This document shows positions 1 through 6,946 of a stretch of DNA of 45,387 nt, piece by piece. Source of the DNA: a virus. Location: IMG/VR virus record IMGVR_UViG_3300031576_000096, positions 1-45,387 of that record. One strand, given 5' to 3'. A model generated the notes under the pieces. The model was not told the DNA's origin and did no database searches. It worked only from the letters and a program-made list of their open reading frames with translations. The stretch's first letter is position 1, and each line of letters opens with the position of its first letter. Both the position numbers and the translations under genes were made by a program.

Positions 1-12
1 AGAAAAATCAGG
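1..12. repeat. 12-bp terminal direct repeat, left copy
   Basis: AGAAAAATCAGG at the start is identical to the last 12 bases of the window. Both copies are in frame with a gene that crosses the join. The repeat is either an assembly overlap or a very short terminal redundancy. Confidence 0.85.
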
Positions 13-75
13 AAACTAAATCTAGGCTTCTTAGAAAGTTTGGCTATGACAGATTTGTTAAAGAAGCAGATATGA
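1..75 (+). CDS. 3' part of junction-spanning hypothetical gene
   Basis: Frame 1 is open from the first base to TGA at 73-75. It joins in frame to the open frame that begins at ATG 45202 and leaves the right end. The joined protein is about 82 residues if the 12-bp repeat is collapsed, or 86 if both copies are kept; the reading frame survives either way because 12 is a multiple of 3. The stop overlaps the next ATG as ATGA, the same coupling used by many neighbours. The part encoded here ends in TDLLKKQI. I do not recognise the family. Alone it has no start codon, which is why it reads as a fragment. Confidence 0.75.
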   Translation, partial: RKIRKLNLGFLESLAMTDLLKKQI

Positions 76-272
76 CAATCCTTCATGAAGATAAAAAAGA
101 AAAACTGTATCAATTAGGTGATGTTATTTTATTACAATTCTTCGATCCATCTAAAGAAGAAATAGGTTTCATACGAGTACCTCCAAATATGAAGACAGTT
201 AAAGAAGCCGCAGCTTGGACATTTAACATGAACGAAAAAGATTATGTAACTAATCTGAAAGTTGAGACATAG
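72..272 (+). CDS. hypothetical protein, 66 aa
   Basis: Starts at ATG 72, overlapping the upstream stop by 4 bases (ATGA), with AAGAAG about 5 bases upstream as a plausible ribosome-binding site. The protein is small and mildly charged, with a short hydrophobic strand (VILLQFF) near residues 18-24 and a central IGFIRVPPNMKTV segment. No known family or catalytic motif is visible. It sits in the rightward operon of tiny genes between the junction-spanning gene and a membrane peptide. Function unknown. Confidence 0.7.
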   Translation: MTILHEDKKEKLYQLGDVILLQFFDPSKEEIGFIRVPPNMKTVKEAAAWTFNMNEKDYVTNLKVET

Positions 273-273
273 C

Positions 274-348
274 ATGAGTAAAGAAATTATAGGTAGAGCA
301 TTATATGTATTATTAGGAATCTTAATTGGGGTATTATTCTTTAAATGA
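274..348 (+). CDS. tiny membrane peptide, 24 aa
   Basis: ATG 274 to TGA 346-348; the stop overlaps the next ATG (345) as ATGA. After a short charged start (MSKEIIGR) the rest is one hydrophobic helix, with the core ALYVLLGILIGVLFF. No clear Shine-Dalgarno is seen, so translation may depend on coupling to the gene ending at 272. Single-pass phage peptides of this size can be holin or antiholin parts, or membrane effectors; nothing here decides which. Confidence 0.5.
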   Translation: MSKEIIGRALYVLLGILIGVLFFK

Positions 349-584
349 AAAAACAAGATAAAAAATTATTGAAGAAATATCCTAATAAGGTGTGTTGTAA
401 ATGTGGTATAAAAGCCATGAAGCAAAATCATATAAAAATTGGGCCTATGGCAAACACTGTTAGTGAAGGTATATGTGAAGTCTGTGGGGAAATTACCGGA
501 GTTTCAACGCCAGGAGATTATGCATATCCAAATTTCCCAGGTCATGAGAATAGCCCGAAAGTTGGTATATATTTTTGGGATTAA
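345..584 (+). CDS. zinc-ribbon hypothetical protein, 79 aa
   Basis: Lysine-rich N-terminus, then two cysteine knuckles: CCKCG near residues 17-21 and CEVCG near residues 44-48, the expected spacing of a zinc ribbon. The following TGVSTPGDYAYPNF segment is of a kind seen in small phage zinc-ribbon proteins of unknown role. Coupled by ATGA overlap to the membrane peptide upstream. It probably binds zinc; a nucleic-acid or host-protein target is inference only. Confidence 0.75.
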   Translation: MKKQDKKLLKKYPNKVCCKCGIKAMKQNHIKIGPMANTVSEGICEVCGEITGVSTPGDYAYPNFPGHENSPKVGIYFWD

Positions 585-595
585 GGAGATGGTAA

Positions 596-853
596 ATGAC
601 ATTTGAATTGATAATAGAAAAAGTTGATAATGGTTACTACTGTTACAATAGAAACACTGTGGAAGAAGGTGGAAAAGTATCTTTTGTAATAAAAGAAAGA
701 GAAGACATAGAACAGAATGATGATGTAGAAGCTACAAGGGATTTACTTTGGGCTATTGTAGAATACTTCGGAATTAGCGGTTCTAAGTTTGATAAAGAAA
801 CAATTAATATAAGTATAGAACCTGGCCATAAGTATATAGAATCAGAGGTTTAA
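596..853 (+). CDS. hypothetical acidic protein, 85 aa
   Basis: ATG 596 has AAGGAG at 582-587, a good ribosome-binding site. The protein is acidic, with a mixed strand and helix pattern and the stretch LLWAIVEYFGISGSKFDKE, which resembles a recurrent unnamed phage protein. No catalytic residues can be assigned. It lies just upstream of the metallophosphoesterase with a 2-base gap, so the two are surely co-transcribed. Confidence 0.75.
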   Translation: MTFELIIEKVDNGYYCYNRNTVEEGGKVSFVIKEREDIEQNDDVEATRDLLWAIVEYFGISGSKFDKETINISIEPGHKYIESEV

Positions 854-855
854 TA

Positions 856-1413
856 GTGGCGGTATTTGTAACTAGTGATACACATTTCGGACATAAGAAT
901 ATATGCAAAGGTAGCACTGTATGGACTGGTGATAGCTATGATAGGGCAAGGGACTTCCCTAGTTTTCTAGAGATGGATGAAACTTTGTTTAATAATATAA
1001 ACCAATTAGTTAAGGAAGATGACACACTATACCACTTAGGAGACTTTGCATTTGGTAATAATTCAAATATTATAAATGCTAGGAGAAGGATTAAATGTAA
1101 GGACGTTAGACTTATAATTGGAAACCACGATTGGAAGATAAATAAAAACCCTGACATACTTAAGATGTTTAATTTTCCTACTAAGAAGAATGTATTAATG
1201 CCAGGGGATCATTGTGATAGACATATCATCATGATACATAAACCTGATGGTCATATCAGCCCTCATTACCCCAATGAATTTATTTTACATGGTCATAGCC
1301 ATAAGACTACTGATTTAATAGAAGGTAATAAGATGGATGTAGGATGTGATGGTAATAGTTTAACACCTTACCATTTAGAAGAAATTATTAAAAAATTAAT
1401 AGAATCTACCTAG
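856..1413 (+). CDS. calcineurin-like metallophosphoesterase
   Basis: The binuclear metallophosphoesterase signature is complete and in order: SDTHFGH (residues 7-13), HLGDFAFG, IIGNHDW, MIHKP and LHGHSHK. These supply the Asp, His and Asn ligands for two divalent metals. At 185 residues it is a compact stand-alone enzyme of the kind common in phages; the substrate (nucleotide, nucleic-acid end or protein phosphate) is not predictable. Start is GTG 856, preceded by AGAGG. It is the last gene before a strong promoter that drives the HD-domain gene, so two phosphohydrolases lie side by side. Confidence 0.9.
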   Translation: MAVFVTSDTHFGHKNICKGSTVWTGDSYDRARDFPSFLEMDETLFNNINQLVKEDDTLYHLGDFAFGNNSNIINARRRIKCKDVRLIIGNHDWKINKNPDILKMFNFPTKKNVLMPGDHCDRHIIMIHKPDGHISPHYPNEFILHGHSHKTTDLIEGNKMDVGCDGNSLTPYHLEEIIKKLIEST

Positions 1414-1445
1414 TTATAGTTTTCTTAACCTTGTGTAGGTATACT
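1414..1445 (+). promoter_or_regulatory. early promoter, shared bipartite type
   Basis: Reads TTAT, 6 bases, CTTAACC (1424-1430), 7 bases, GG, then the -10 box TATACT (1440-1445). This 32-bp layout recurs at nine other places. The HD-domain start codon lies 13 bases after the -10 box with TAAGG between, so the leader is very short. Confidence 0.75.
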
Positions 1446-1458
1446 ATACTTGTAAGGC

Positions 1459-1944
1459 ATGAGAAACAAAGACGAGAAGAAATATAAGATACTTGAGAAG
1501 GCTATTAGATTATCTATCCAGCTTCACAAAGGTCAATTAGACATGGCTCATGAGCCTTACTTTCTTCACCCCTTGAGGGTTATGCAGAGAGTAGCACCAG
1601 ATATAGAAGCTATGACAGTCGCAATATTACATGATGTGGAGGATGTTAAAGATGGTATTAAGAAAGTTAGAAAAGCTGGATTACCAAAGCATATTTTTAA
1701 AGCAATATCTATACTTGCGTTCGATTACAACAAGGCGGACACACCATACACCTCCTACATCAGACGAGTACAACGCAATAGATTGGCCGCCAGGGTCAAA
1801 GTCGCTGATTTGCAGGATAATCTTGATAAACGAAGATTATTATTTATCAGGGCAGCAGTTGCAAGACTTGGGAGAAATTATAATAAATGGGTAAAAGAAC
1901 ACAAAAAAGCGTTGAACTTCCTGAAGAAGTTAGACAAGCGTTAA
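1459..1944 (+). CDS. HD-domain phosphohydrolase, RelA/SpoT hydrolase-like
   Basis: An all-helical HD domain with the order seen in (p)ppGpp hydrolases of the SpoT/MESH1 type: HKGQ near residue 23, HPLRV (H37), AILHDVEDV (H58, D59) and KVADLQDN (D117). All four predicted metal-binding residues are present, so the enzyme should be active. There is no synthetase, TGS or ACT domain; at 161 residues it matches small hydrolase-only forms. It could lower alarmone levels or reverse nucleotide pyrophosphate tags made by host defence toxins; the substrate is inference. It has its own promoter. Its 3' end overlaps the next gene by 58 bases. Confidence 0.8.
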   Translation: MRNKDEKKYKILEKAIRLSIQLHKGQLDMAHEPYFLHPLRVMQRVAPDIEAMTVAILHDVEDVKDGIKKVRKAGLPKHIFKAISILAFDYNKADTPYTSYIRRVQRNRLAARVKVADLQDNLDKRRLLFIRAAVARLGRNYNKWVKEHKKALNFLKKLDKR

Positions 1945-2105
1945 GTAAAGCACAAAGGTATTTGTTCATAGAGCATTGTAATAATGATAATGATTTAGGT
2001 GAGCGTATGAAGATACTACGAAGAGAATCATTACAATTACTAGAAGATGTTTTGAATAAGTATGTATGGAAGAGGGGGTTTAATGGGCAAACTAGAAGCC
2101 GCTAA
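1887..2105 (+). CDS. hypothetical helical protein, 72 aa
   Basis: Starts at ATG 1887 inside the 3' end of the HD gene, with GGGAGAA upstream (about 1870). It ends inside the PrimPol-helicase start. The product is charged and predicted all-helical (ELPEEVRQALSKAQ, then LRRESLQLLEDVLNKYVW). There is no recognisable family. Overlaps on both sides and a fair ribosome-binding site favour a real gene. Confidence 0.65.
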   Translation: MGKRTQKSVELPEEVRQALSKAQRYLFIEHCNNDNDLGERMKILRRESLQLLEDVLNKYVWKRGFNGQTRSR

Positions 2106-3558
2106 AGCCTATATACAAGCTGGGCTTAGTGTCATACCCTTAAAACCAAACAGTAAAGTACCTGCTGTTATATGGAGAGATTATACTAAAAGACACGCAA
2201 CATTTGAAGAGATTAATAAATGGTTTGGCAATGGAGTTGATAATAATATTGGCATAGTTACAGGCAAAATATCTAATTTAATAGTTGTTGATAGAGATGA
2301 AAAGAATTTACCATTAGAAAACCAATCTAATGTTCAAGTAGTAACACCTCGTGGTGTTCATGACTATTTCCAATATAAAGAAGGTGTTAATAATGCAGTT
2401 GGGATAAATGGCCATAAGATAGATTTAAGATCTGAAGGTGGTTATGTTGTAGCCCCTCCTTCTACAGTCAATGGTAAGGGATATTACAGAGTTATGGGTA
2501 GTGGCTTAATACATGAACGACCAGAATTTAAAGAATTTACTTTTCAAGTAGTCAAGGAATCATTTACAACTGTTACAGTAGAGCAGACTATTGAAGGCTC
2601 AAGGAACCAAACTACTACTAGATATGTTGGCAAGTTGTTACAACAAACACCTGAAAAGGATTGGGACACATATGCTTGGAATACTATACTAGCTTACAAT
2701 AATACTTATAATAAACCGCCTTTGGATTTAGATGAACTTGGTAATATCTTTGATTCCATAGCACATAGAGAAGAAGCTAGTAGGGAAGAAAAACCTAAAG
2801 AAGATATGTTGTTTAAACCTACACCGATTGATGTAATATTTGACATGAAGATACCTAACCCTGGTTACATGGTTGACAAGCTAGTAACCCAAGAAGGTAT
2901 AACAATAATAGCAGGTACACCTGGATCTTTTAAGACATGGTTATTGTTTAATATAGCTAAGTGTGTAGCTGATGAAACATCAGATTTCTTAAATAAATAT
3001 ACTACTAAGCATGGAGGGGTCCTTATAATAGACAAGGAGAATGGACTTAGACGAATCAGGAGAAGGCTTTCTTTGCTAGGAGTATTGGATTACCATAATA
3101 TATTCGTTGAAACTAACCCACATTTATATATAAATAACAGTACAATAATCCAGATACGTGACTTTTGCCTTTCAAATAATATCAAATTGGTGACTTTAGA
3201 CTCACTAAGAAGAGTATTTGATGGTAATGAGAATGATTCTAAAGAGATTAACAGATTCCTAAACTGTCTTAAGGTATTGAAAGAAGCTGGTATAAGTATA
3301 GTATTAATACATCATTATAACAAACCTGTACCTGGAATGAAGCAAAGTATGAGAGGTAGTAGTGATTTGGAAGCAGGTGTGGATAGTGTAATAGAAGTAA
3401 AAAGAACAGGTATAAAGAGTGTTATAGTAACACAAACTAGAGATCAAGATGCTGATAGTTTTCTTAATCTAAGTTTAACAGTAGTGTCAGATCCAGATGA
3501 TTTTGAATTTAAAGAAGAGATACACATAAGAGATGAGGTAACTAGAGGTGGATTCTGA
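2083..3558 (+). CDS. PrimPol-helicase (bifunctional primase/polymerase with RecA-like ATPase)
   Basis: Residues about 5-170 form an archaeo-eukaryotic primase (Prim-Pol) domain: VVDRDEK supplies the metal-binding D69 and D71, RGVHDYF follows, and SEGGYVVAPPS is the typical closing motif. From about residue 270 a RecA-like ATPase begins, with Walker A GTPGSFKTW, a Walker B-like LVTLDSL, sensor IVLIHHYN and MRGSSDLEAGVDSVIEV, as in phage RepA-like helicases. The protein should prime and unwind DNA at the fork. I chose ATG 2083 because AGAGGGGG lies just upstream; ATG 2062 would lack a site. It is the only polymerase-like gene in the genome, so elongation probably uses host enzymes. Confidence 0.88.
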   Translation: MGKLEAAKAYIQAGLSVIPLKPNSKVPAVIWRDYTKRHATFEEINKWFGNGVDNNIGIVTGKISNLIVVDRDEKNLPLENQSNVQVVTPRGVHDYFQYKEGVNNAVGINGHKIDLRSEGGYVVAPPSTVNGKGYYRVMGSGLIHERPEFKEFTFQVVKESFTTVTVEQTIEGSRNQTTTRYVGKLLQQTPEKDWDTYAWNTILAYNNTYNKPPLDLDELGNIFDSIAHREEASREEKPKEDMLFKPTPIDVIFDMKIPNPGYMVDKLVTQEGITIIAGTPGSFKTWLLFNIAKCVADETSDFLNKYTTKHGGVLIIDKENGLRRIRRRLSLLGVLDYHNIFVETNPHLYINNSTIIQIRDFCLSNNIKLVTLDSLRRVFDGNENDSKEINRFLNCLKVLKEAGISIVLIHHYNKPVPGMKQSMRGSSDLEAGVDSVIEVKRTGIKSVIVTQTRDQDADSFLNLSLTVVSDPDDFEFKEEIHIRDEVTRGGF

Positions 3559-3751
3559 AGATAACAGATTTATAGAATTTAGTAGAGAACTTGCTCATAT
3601 TATGGATAAATTTGTAAATATGGGTATAGTTACTAGAGATAGAACAAAGGAAGGAGAAGAAACATGGCAAGTAAAAAACGAAAAGAAACAGTTGTTCGAG
3701 GCACAGTGGCCGAAATTGAGAGAGCAACTGGTGAAGAAGTACACAGATTAG
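3548..3751 (+). CDS. hypothetical protein, 67 aa
   Basis: GTG 3548 lies inside the last codons of the PrimPol-helicase, after TAGAG. The charged helical product includes RFIEFSRELAHIMDKFV and ends QLVKKYTD. It overlaps the next gene by 88 bases in another frame. No family is recognised. The long overlap is unusual, but both frames have plausible initiation signals, so I keep both. Confidence 0.5.
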   Translation: MDSEDNRFIEFSRELAHIMDKFVNMGIVTRDRTKEGEETWQVKNEKKQLFEAQWPKLREQLVKKYTD

Positions 3752-3897
3752 TTAACAGAGGATTAGTAAGTTTAGACTTTGATGGTTACACTAAGATGAC
3801 TGTAAGAGTTATGAAATATAAAGTTAGCATTACTAAAAAAGGTAGGGGAGTATTAGGTAATATTGTTAAGGATTTTAAAGATTCTAGTTATAATTAG
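3664..3897 (+). CDS. hypothetical basic protein, 77 aa
   Basis: ATG 3664 follows AAGGAAGGAGAAG, one of the best ribosome-binding sites in this arm. The product is basic (MASKKRKETVVRG) with a helix (AEIERATGEEVHRLVNRG) and a C-terminal strand region. A nucleic-acid role is possible because of charge and position after the primase, but no domain is recognised. Its end is 2 bases before the next promoter element. Confidence 0.7.
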   Translation: MASKKRKETVVRGTVAEIERATGEEVHRLVNRGLVSLDFDGYTKMTVRVMKYKVSITKKGRGVLGNIVKDFKDSSYN

Positions 3898-3921
3898 TCC
3901 TTAACCAAGACTTGGTATACT
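3890..3921 (+). promoter_or_regulatory. early promoter, shared bipartite type
   Basis: Reads ATAA, 6 bases, CTTAACC (3900-3906), 7 bases, GG, -10 box TATACT (3916-3921), then ATAAATAGGAGGG leading to ATG 3941. The leader of about 13 bases carries a strong AGGAGG site, so the downstream gene is probably highly expressed. Confidence 0.8.
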
Positions 3922-3940
3922 ATAAATAGGAGGGCACAAT

Positions 3941-4417
3941 ATGCCAAAAAGACAAAGAAAATCATTTCAACAAAGTGGACCATCCGCTCCACCAGAAGTA
4001 TTAAACGGAGTAACTGCTGATTTCCGTATAGCCGATTTAGTAGTAGGTGACAGTAAATTTGAACCTGATAAAAAAGTGTTAACATTTAACTTTGTATCTA
4101 CAGAAGATATAAGTAATTCAGGATTAGGTAGAATAAGATTCTTTACAACCTCATCTTATATACCACCATTAGACTTTGAACCAAAGTCTTGGGTAGGTTC
4201 TAAATTACAAAGATTATTAGAATTTTCTGGGAAAGAGCAAGAGATTAGAGAAATATTAGGTGACTTTGATATACATGAAGAAGAAGATGCTAAGAGATTA
4301 TTTAACATGTTAGAGGATGCAATATTTTCTATAACAGTGGGATTGAATAAAAGTGGTTATCCTACTGTTAAAAGAATTAATATAAAAGCAGAAGTACCTA
4401 ATAGAGGTAAATTCTAA
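3941..4417 (+). CDS. hypothetical protein, possible ssDNA-binding role
   Basis: 158 residues with a strong AGGAGG site and its own early promoter. The first 20 residues are basic and proline-rich (MPKRQRKSFQQSGPSAPPEV). The middle is strand-rich (FRIADLVVGDS, VLTFNFVSTEDIS, RIRFFTTSSYIPPL), followed by an acidic helical part and a final strand. High expression, position between the PrimPol-helicase and a RecB-like nuclease, and the beta-rich core would fit a single-stranded DNA-binding protein. I see no diagnostic motif, so this is a context guess. Confidence 0.75.
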   Translation: MPKRQRKSFQQSGPSAPPEVLNGVTADFRIADLVVGDSKFEPDKKVLTFNFVSTEDISNSGLGRIRFFTTSSYIPPLDFEPKSWVGSKLQRLLEFSGKEQEIREILGDFDIHEEEDAKRLFNMLEDAIFSITVGLNKSGYPTVKRINIKAEVPNRGKF

Positions 4418-4585
4418 GTGGCAAAAGAACTTAAAAAAAGTGATGTGGTAATAGGAGCAGTGGCTGTTACTAACTTGAGTCAGGAAAGACTAGTCAAGTC
4501 CTTGACAGTTCGGGTAAAAGAAGTAATAGAAGAAATGAATACTATAGTAGCCCTGCTCGATTTACTACAAAGGAGAAAGAAGTAA
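4418..4585 (+). CDS. hypothetical helical protein, 55 aa
   Basis: GTG 4418 directly follows the upstream stop; its TAA shares a base with the next ATG (TAATG). The product is helical (VRVKEVIEEMNTIVALLDLLQRR) with a basic tail (RRKK). It is too short for family assignment. Start and stop coupling on both sides supports reality. Confidence 0.6.
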   Translation: MAKELKKSDVVIGAVAVTNLSQERLVKSLTVRVKEVIEEMNTIVALLDLLQRRKK

Positions 4586-5181
4586 TGTCAAAGAAACTGA
4601 ACCAATATTTAATCGAAGGTAAAGTAGTTCCTGGTGTTACTACAATCTGTGGCATTATTAACAAGCCAGGACTCTACTACTGGTATGGTAAATACGGTAC
4701 TGCAGAATGTGAGAGGATTAAAGAGGAATCCAGTAAATTTGGCGCAGGGGTACATGAACTTATTGAAGCGTGTCTTGGTGGACAAATGCCTACACTTGGA
4801 CCAGTTCAAACAACAATCATAAACAACTTTAAAACTGCATTTATTGGTTACAAAATGATTGCGACTGAGGTTGTTATAAAAAATCAAGAACATGGCTACG
4901 GTGGAACTGCAGATTGTATAGCAGAAAAGAATGGCAAGTTAGTCCTTATTGACTGGAAAACTAGTAAGGACGTATATCCAGAACAGTATCTTCAATTAAG
5001 CGCATATAAAGAAGGGCTTAAAAAAAACTATGGTGGTACTTCTTATGACATTAACCAAGTGCAAATATTCCATATGAATAAAGAATCAAATACATGGCAA
5101 GTATTGGAAGTTGATGTATCGGGTTTATTTTCAACATTTTTAGCAGCAAAGGTTATATATGAGTGGTCTAAAAAGAAATAA
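4585..5181 (+). CDS. PD-(D/E)XK exonuclease, RecB/Cas4-like
   Basis: The nuclease core is clear: H57 in GAGVHELIEA, E95 in ATEVVI, D110 in GYGGTADCIAEK, D123-x-K125 in LVLIDWKTSK, and the later QLSAYKEGL helix. This is the order of RecB-family nucleases used by phages for recombination or end processing. At 198 residues it is a single-domain version with no helicase and no iron-sulphur cysteines of the Cas4 type. It is preceded by AAGGAG and coupled to the 55-residue gene. An HNH gene begins inside its 3' end. Confidence 0.85.
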   Translation: MSKKLNQYLIEGKVVPGVTTICGIINKPGLYYWYGKYGTAECERIKEESSKFGAGVHELIEACLGGQMPTLGPVQTTIINNFKTAFIGYKMIATEVVIKNQEHGYGGTADCIAEKNGKLVLIDWKTSKDVYPEQYLQLSAYKEGLKKNYGGTSYDINQVQIFHMNKESNTWQVLEVDVSGLFSTFLAAKVIYEWSKKK

Positions 5182-5542
5182 CAAAGCAAACTATAAAGAA
5201 TGGATCTCAACACTTGAGGGACGTTTCCTTAAATGGAAAGCTAATGCTGAAAGAAACTCTTTAAAATGTAAATGGGAGCTGGAATTGGGATATATACAAG
5301 CACTGTATGAAAAACAAAATGGTAGGTGCTTCTATTCAGGTGCTAATATGACCTTTATACCACGATCAGATTTTGTTATAAGCCTAGATAGAATTGACAG
5401 TTCCATAGGGTACATTAAAGGTAATGTAGTATTATGTTGTGCAGATATTAATTACATGAAAGGTCCTTTAGACAGAGAAAAATTTATACTTCTTTGTAAT
5501 TACATATCTAAAAAACATAAACGAGAGGTAAATATAAAATGA
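5159..5542 (+). CDS. HNH-family endonuclease
   Basis: A basic helical N-terminus (about residues 1-55) is followed by a betabeta-alpha metal motif of the endonuclease VII-like type: NGRCFYSGANM, SLDRIDSSIGY, KGNVVLCCADINYMK. The first canonical His is Asp here (SLDRID), a normal variant in this subgroup. It could nick recombination intermediates or act as a mobile homing-type enzyme. It overlaps the RecB-like gene by 23 bases and is followed by an ATGA overlap, so it is part of the recombination block rather than a loose insertion. Confidence 0.82.
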   Translation: MSGLKRNNKANYKEWISTLEGRFLKWKANAERNSLKCKWELELGYIQALYEKQNGRCFYSGANMTFIPRSDFVISLDRIDSSIGYIKGNVVLCCADINYMKGPLDREKFILLCNYISKKHKREVNIK

Positions 5543-5727
5543 AGAAAAAAGAAATAAAAGAAAGGGTAGCAGAGTTAGATGCTAATGTAAAGAGCTATTT
5601 GGATATTATGCAAAAAGCAATTATTGAAGAAGATTTTCACTTAGTTTCTGATAGTGCTAATGATATTAGAGAATTTGTAAGAGAAAAGGAAACTTTAGAA
5701 ATCTTTTTAAAGAAACCAACACTATGA
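5539..5727 (+). CDS. hypothetical helical protein, 62 aa
   Basis: ATG overlaps the HNH stop as ATGA, and the end overlaps the next start the same way. The sequence is almost entirely helix-forming and charged (MKKKEIKERVAELDANV, then ANDIREFVREKETLEIFL), consistent with a small coiled coil. No family is recognised. Confidence 0.7.
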   Translation: MKKKEIKERVAELDANVKSYLDIMQKAIIEEDFHLVSDSANDIREFVREKETLEIFLKKPTL

Positions 5728-5966
5728 CACCTGAAGAACTAATAACATATTTAAAGGATTTAGAAGAAGCAGATGGATTATTAATGATATCGGAAGCTAG
5801 TATAGATACAGCATTAGAAATTAATTCAGAACATCCAGAACATTTAAAGAAACAAAAGTTTGATTTAATGTTTCAAAGAGCTAAAATAAATCATCATAAA
5901 GAAGTAGCAGAAAAATTGAGGTTAGAACATGCCAAACAAGAACTACCAAAGGGGCCGAGCATATGA
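5724..5966 (+). CDS. hypothetical helical protein, 80 aa
   Basis: Coupled to its upstream neighbour by an ATGA overlap. All-helical, with three predicted helices separated near residues 25 and 45; the last is basic (HHKEVAEKLRLEHAKQEL). Its 3' end overlaps the resolvase-like gene by 38 bases. It may be a partner of that nuclease, but there is no direct evidence. Confidence 0.68.
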   Translation: MTPEELITYLKDLEEADGLLMISEASIDTALEINSEHPEHLKKQKFDLMFQRAKINHHKEVAEKLRLEHAKQELPKGPSI

Positions 5967-6237
5967 ATATAAAGAAAAGAAAATGTGGGAAGAGGATGGT
6001 TACTTTGTCATTAGATCAGCAGGAAGCCACAGCCTTTACGATCTTCTTGCTATCAACCTTAGTAGGCTCAGAATTGTCGGAATCCAAGTTAAATCAGGCA
6101 GGGAAAGACCAGTTGTTGAGTGTAATGAGAAGACTAGAAAAATTCGTAATGCCTTATTGTTACTCGGTATCAAGGAAAGTCTTATCTGGTATAAAAGAAT
6201 AAAAGGAAAAAGAAAGGTAGAAAGGGTGTTGATATGA
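5929..6237 (+). CDS. Hjc-like Holliday junction resolvase / PD-(D/E)XK nuclease
   Basis: The pattern of archaeal-type resolvases is present: NYQRGRAYEYKEKK (E13), GYFVIRSAGSHSLYDLLAI (D38), then VGIQVKSGR (Q53 and K55), the catalytic E-D-(E/Q)xK set. At 102 residues it has the normal length of a minimal member. It would resolve branched DNA before packaging, completing a set with the RecB-like and HNH nucleases. Starts inside the upstream gene and ends with an ATGA overlap to the next. Confidence 0.8.
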   Translation: MPNKNYQRGRAYEYKEKKMWEEDGYFVIRSAGSHSLYDLLAINLSRLRIVGIQVKSGRERPVVECNEKTRKIRNALLLLGIKESLIWYKRIKGKRKVERVLI

Positions 6238-6560
6238 CATTAGAAAATTACAGAGTTACAATAAATTCACTGGTAGATGGTATATGTGGAACAGCTCAAA
6301 AAGCTATTGAGACGGTGAACCAATACCAAAAAGAGTTCACTCAAGTCAGGATATTATTAAGTGAAGGGAAGATTAAGGAATTAGAGAAGTTTCTACTTAT
6401 AGATGAATATAAAGAAGCTAAAGCCAAAGCAGAAGCTGATGCTAAAAAGCCAAAGAGTGAAAAAATTGTAAAGGGTTTTAAAAAAAGTAAGAAAGAATTA
6501 GCTCTTACATCCAAGGCTAATGAGTCTATCCCTGACAATAAGGAAAAGAGTACCAGTTAA
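6234..6560 (+). CDS. hypothetical lysine/alanine-rich protein, 108 aa
   Basis: Last gene of the rightward arm, coupled by ATGA overlap to the resolvase-like gene. The first half is helical (TAQKAIETVNQYQKEFTQV); the second half is a lysine/alanine-rich low-complexity tail (KAKAEADAKKPKSEK). The 3' end lies 63 bases inside the convergent leftward gene ending at 6498, so the two transcripts are antisense to each other here. No family recognised. Confidence 0.7.
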   Translation: MTLENYRVTINSLVDGICGTAQKAIETVNQYQKEFTQVRILLSEGKIKELEKFLLIDEYKEAKAKAEADAKKPKSEKIVKGFKKSKKELALTSKANESIPDNKEKSTS

Positions 6561-6755
6561 AGGTGCACGATAATATTGTTCATATATCTCTGACATAACA
6601 GTTAAGGCCATGCTAAGAGACATCTTCTTCAGATGTTTTTTAGTTATATCTATAGATTCCATATAACCATCTAAGCCATTTAAAAGCCTAGTACAAAGTT
6701 CATACTTCCCAAGTCTTTTAGTCTTGAGAGAAGTATTTTTATTTGTTTTACTCAT
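6498..6755 (-). CDS. hypothetical protein at end of lysis block, 85 aa
   Basis: Last gene of the long leftward arm. Basic N-terminus (MSKTNKNTSLKTKRLGKYEL), then helices and one moderately hydrophobic stretch (LTGTLFLIVRDRLISLG). Its start shares a base with the stop of the holin-like gene. It could be a lysis accessory, but no spanin features (lipobox plus coiled coil) are visible. It overlaps the convergent rightward gene by 63 bases. Confidence 0.65.
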   Translation of the reverse strand: MSKTNKNTSLKTKRLGKYELCTRLLNGLDGYMESIDITKKHLKKMSLSMALTVMSEIYEQYYRAPLTGTLFLIVRDRLISLGCKS

Positions 6756-6946
6756 TATTTTTTAAGCAATTTGTGGATTGCACCTAGCAACACGATAGAT
6801 GCCGCACCAATTGCAGCATATTGAGGTGGTAGAAATGGTACTATGTTAGGCACTATTTGAAGTAAAGATCCTAAAACTAGTCCTATTGAAGTTTTCTTAC
6901 CATTAAATGGTAGTTTATCTAGCAACTCTTTTACAAAATTAAACAT
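6755..6946 (-). CDS. putative holin, 63 aa
   Basis: Short protein with two hydrophobic segments: about residues 20-40 (TSIGLVLGSLLQIVPNIVPFL) and 43-58 (AAIGAASIVLLGAIHKL). It has a charged amphipathic N-terminus (MFNFVKELLDKL) and a basic end (KLLKK). Size, topology and its 8-base overlap with the endolysin gene suit a two-helix holin that opens the inner membrane. The XhlA-like gene further upstream is an alternative or partner. Confidence 0.7.
   Translation of the reverse strand: MFNFVKELLDKLPFNGKKTSIGLVLGSLLQIVPNIVPFLPPQYAAIGAASIVLLGAIHKLLKK

Noticed and set aside
2062-2082. Upstream ATG for the PrimPol-helicase
   Set aside because: The strong AGAGGGGG site is placed for ATG 2083, and the earlier start has none.
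4609-4893. 94-codon leftward frame opposite the RecB-like nuclease
   Set aside because: Antisense to a well-supported enzyme, no start signal, cysteine/phenylalanine-rich shadow composition.
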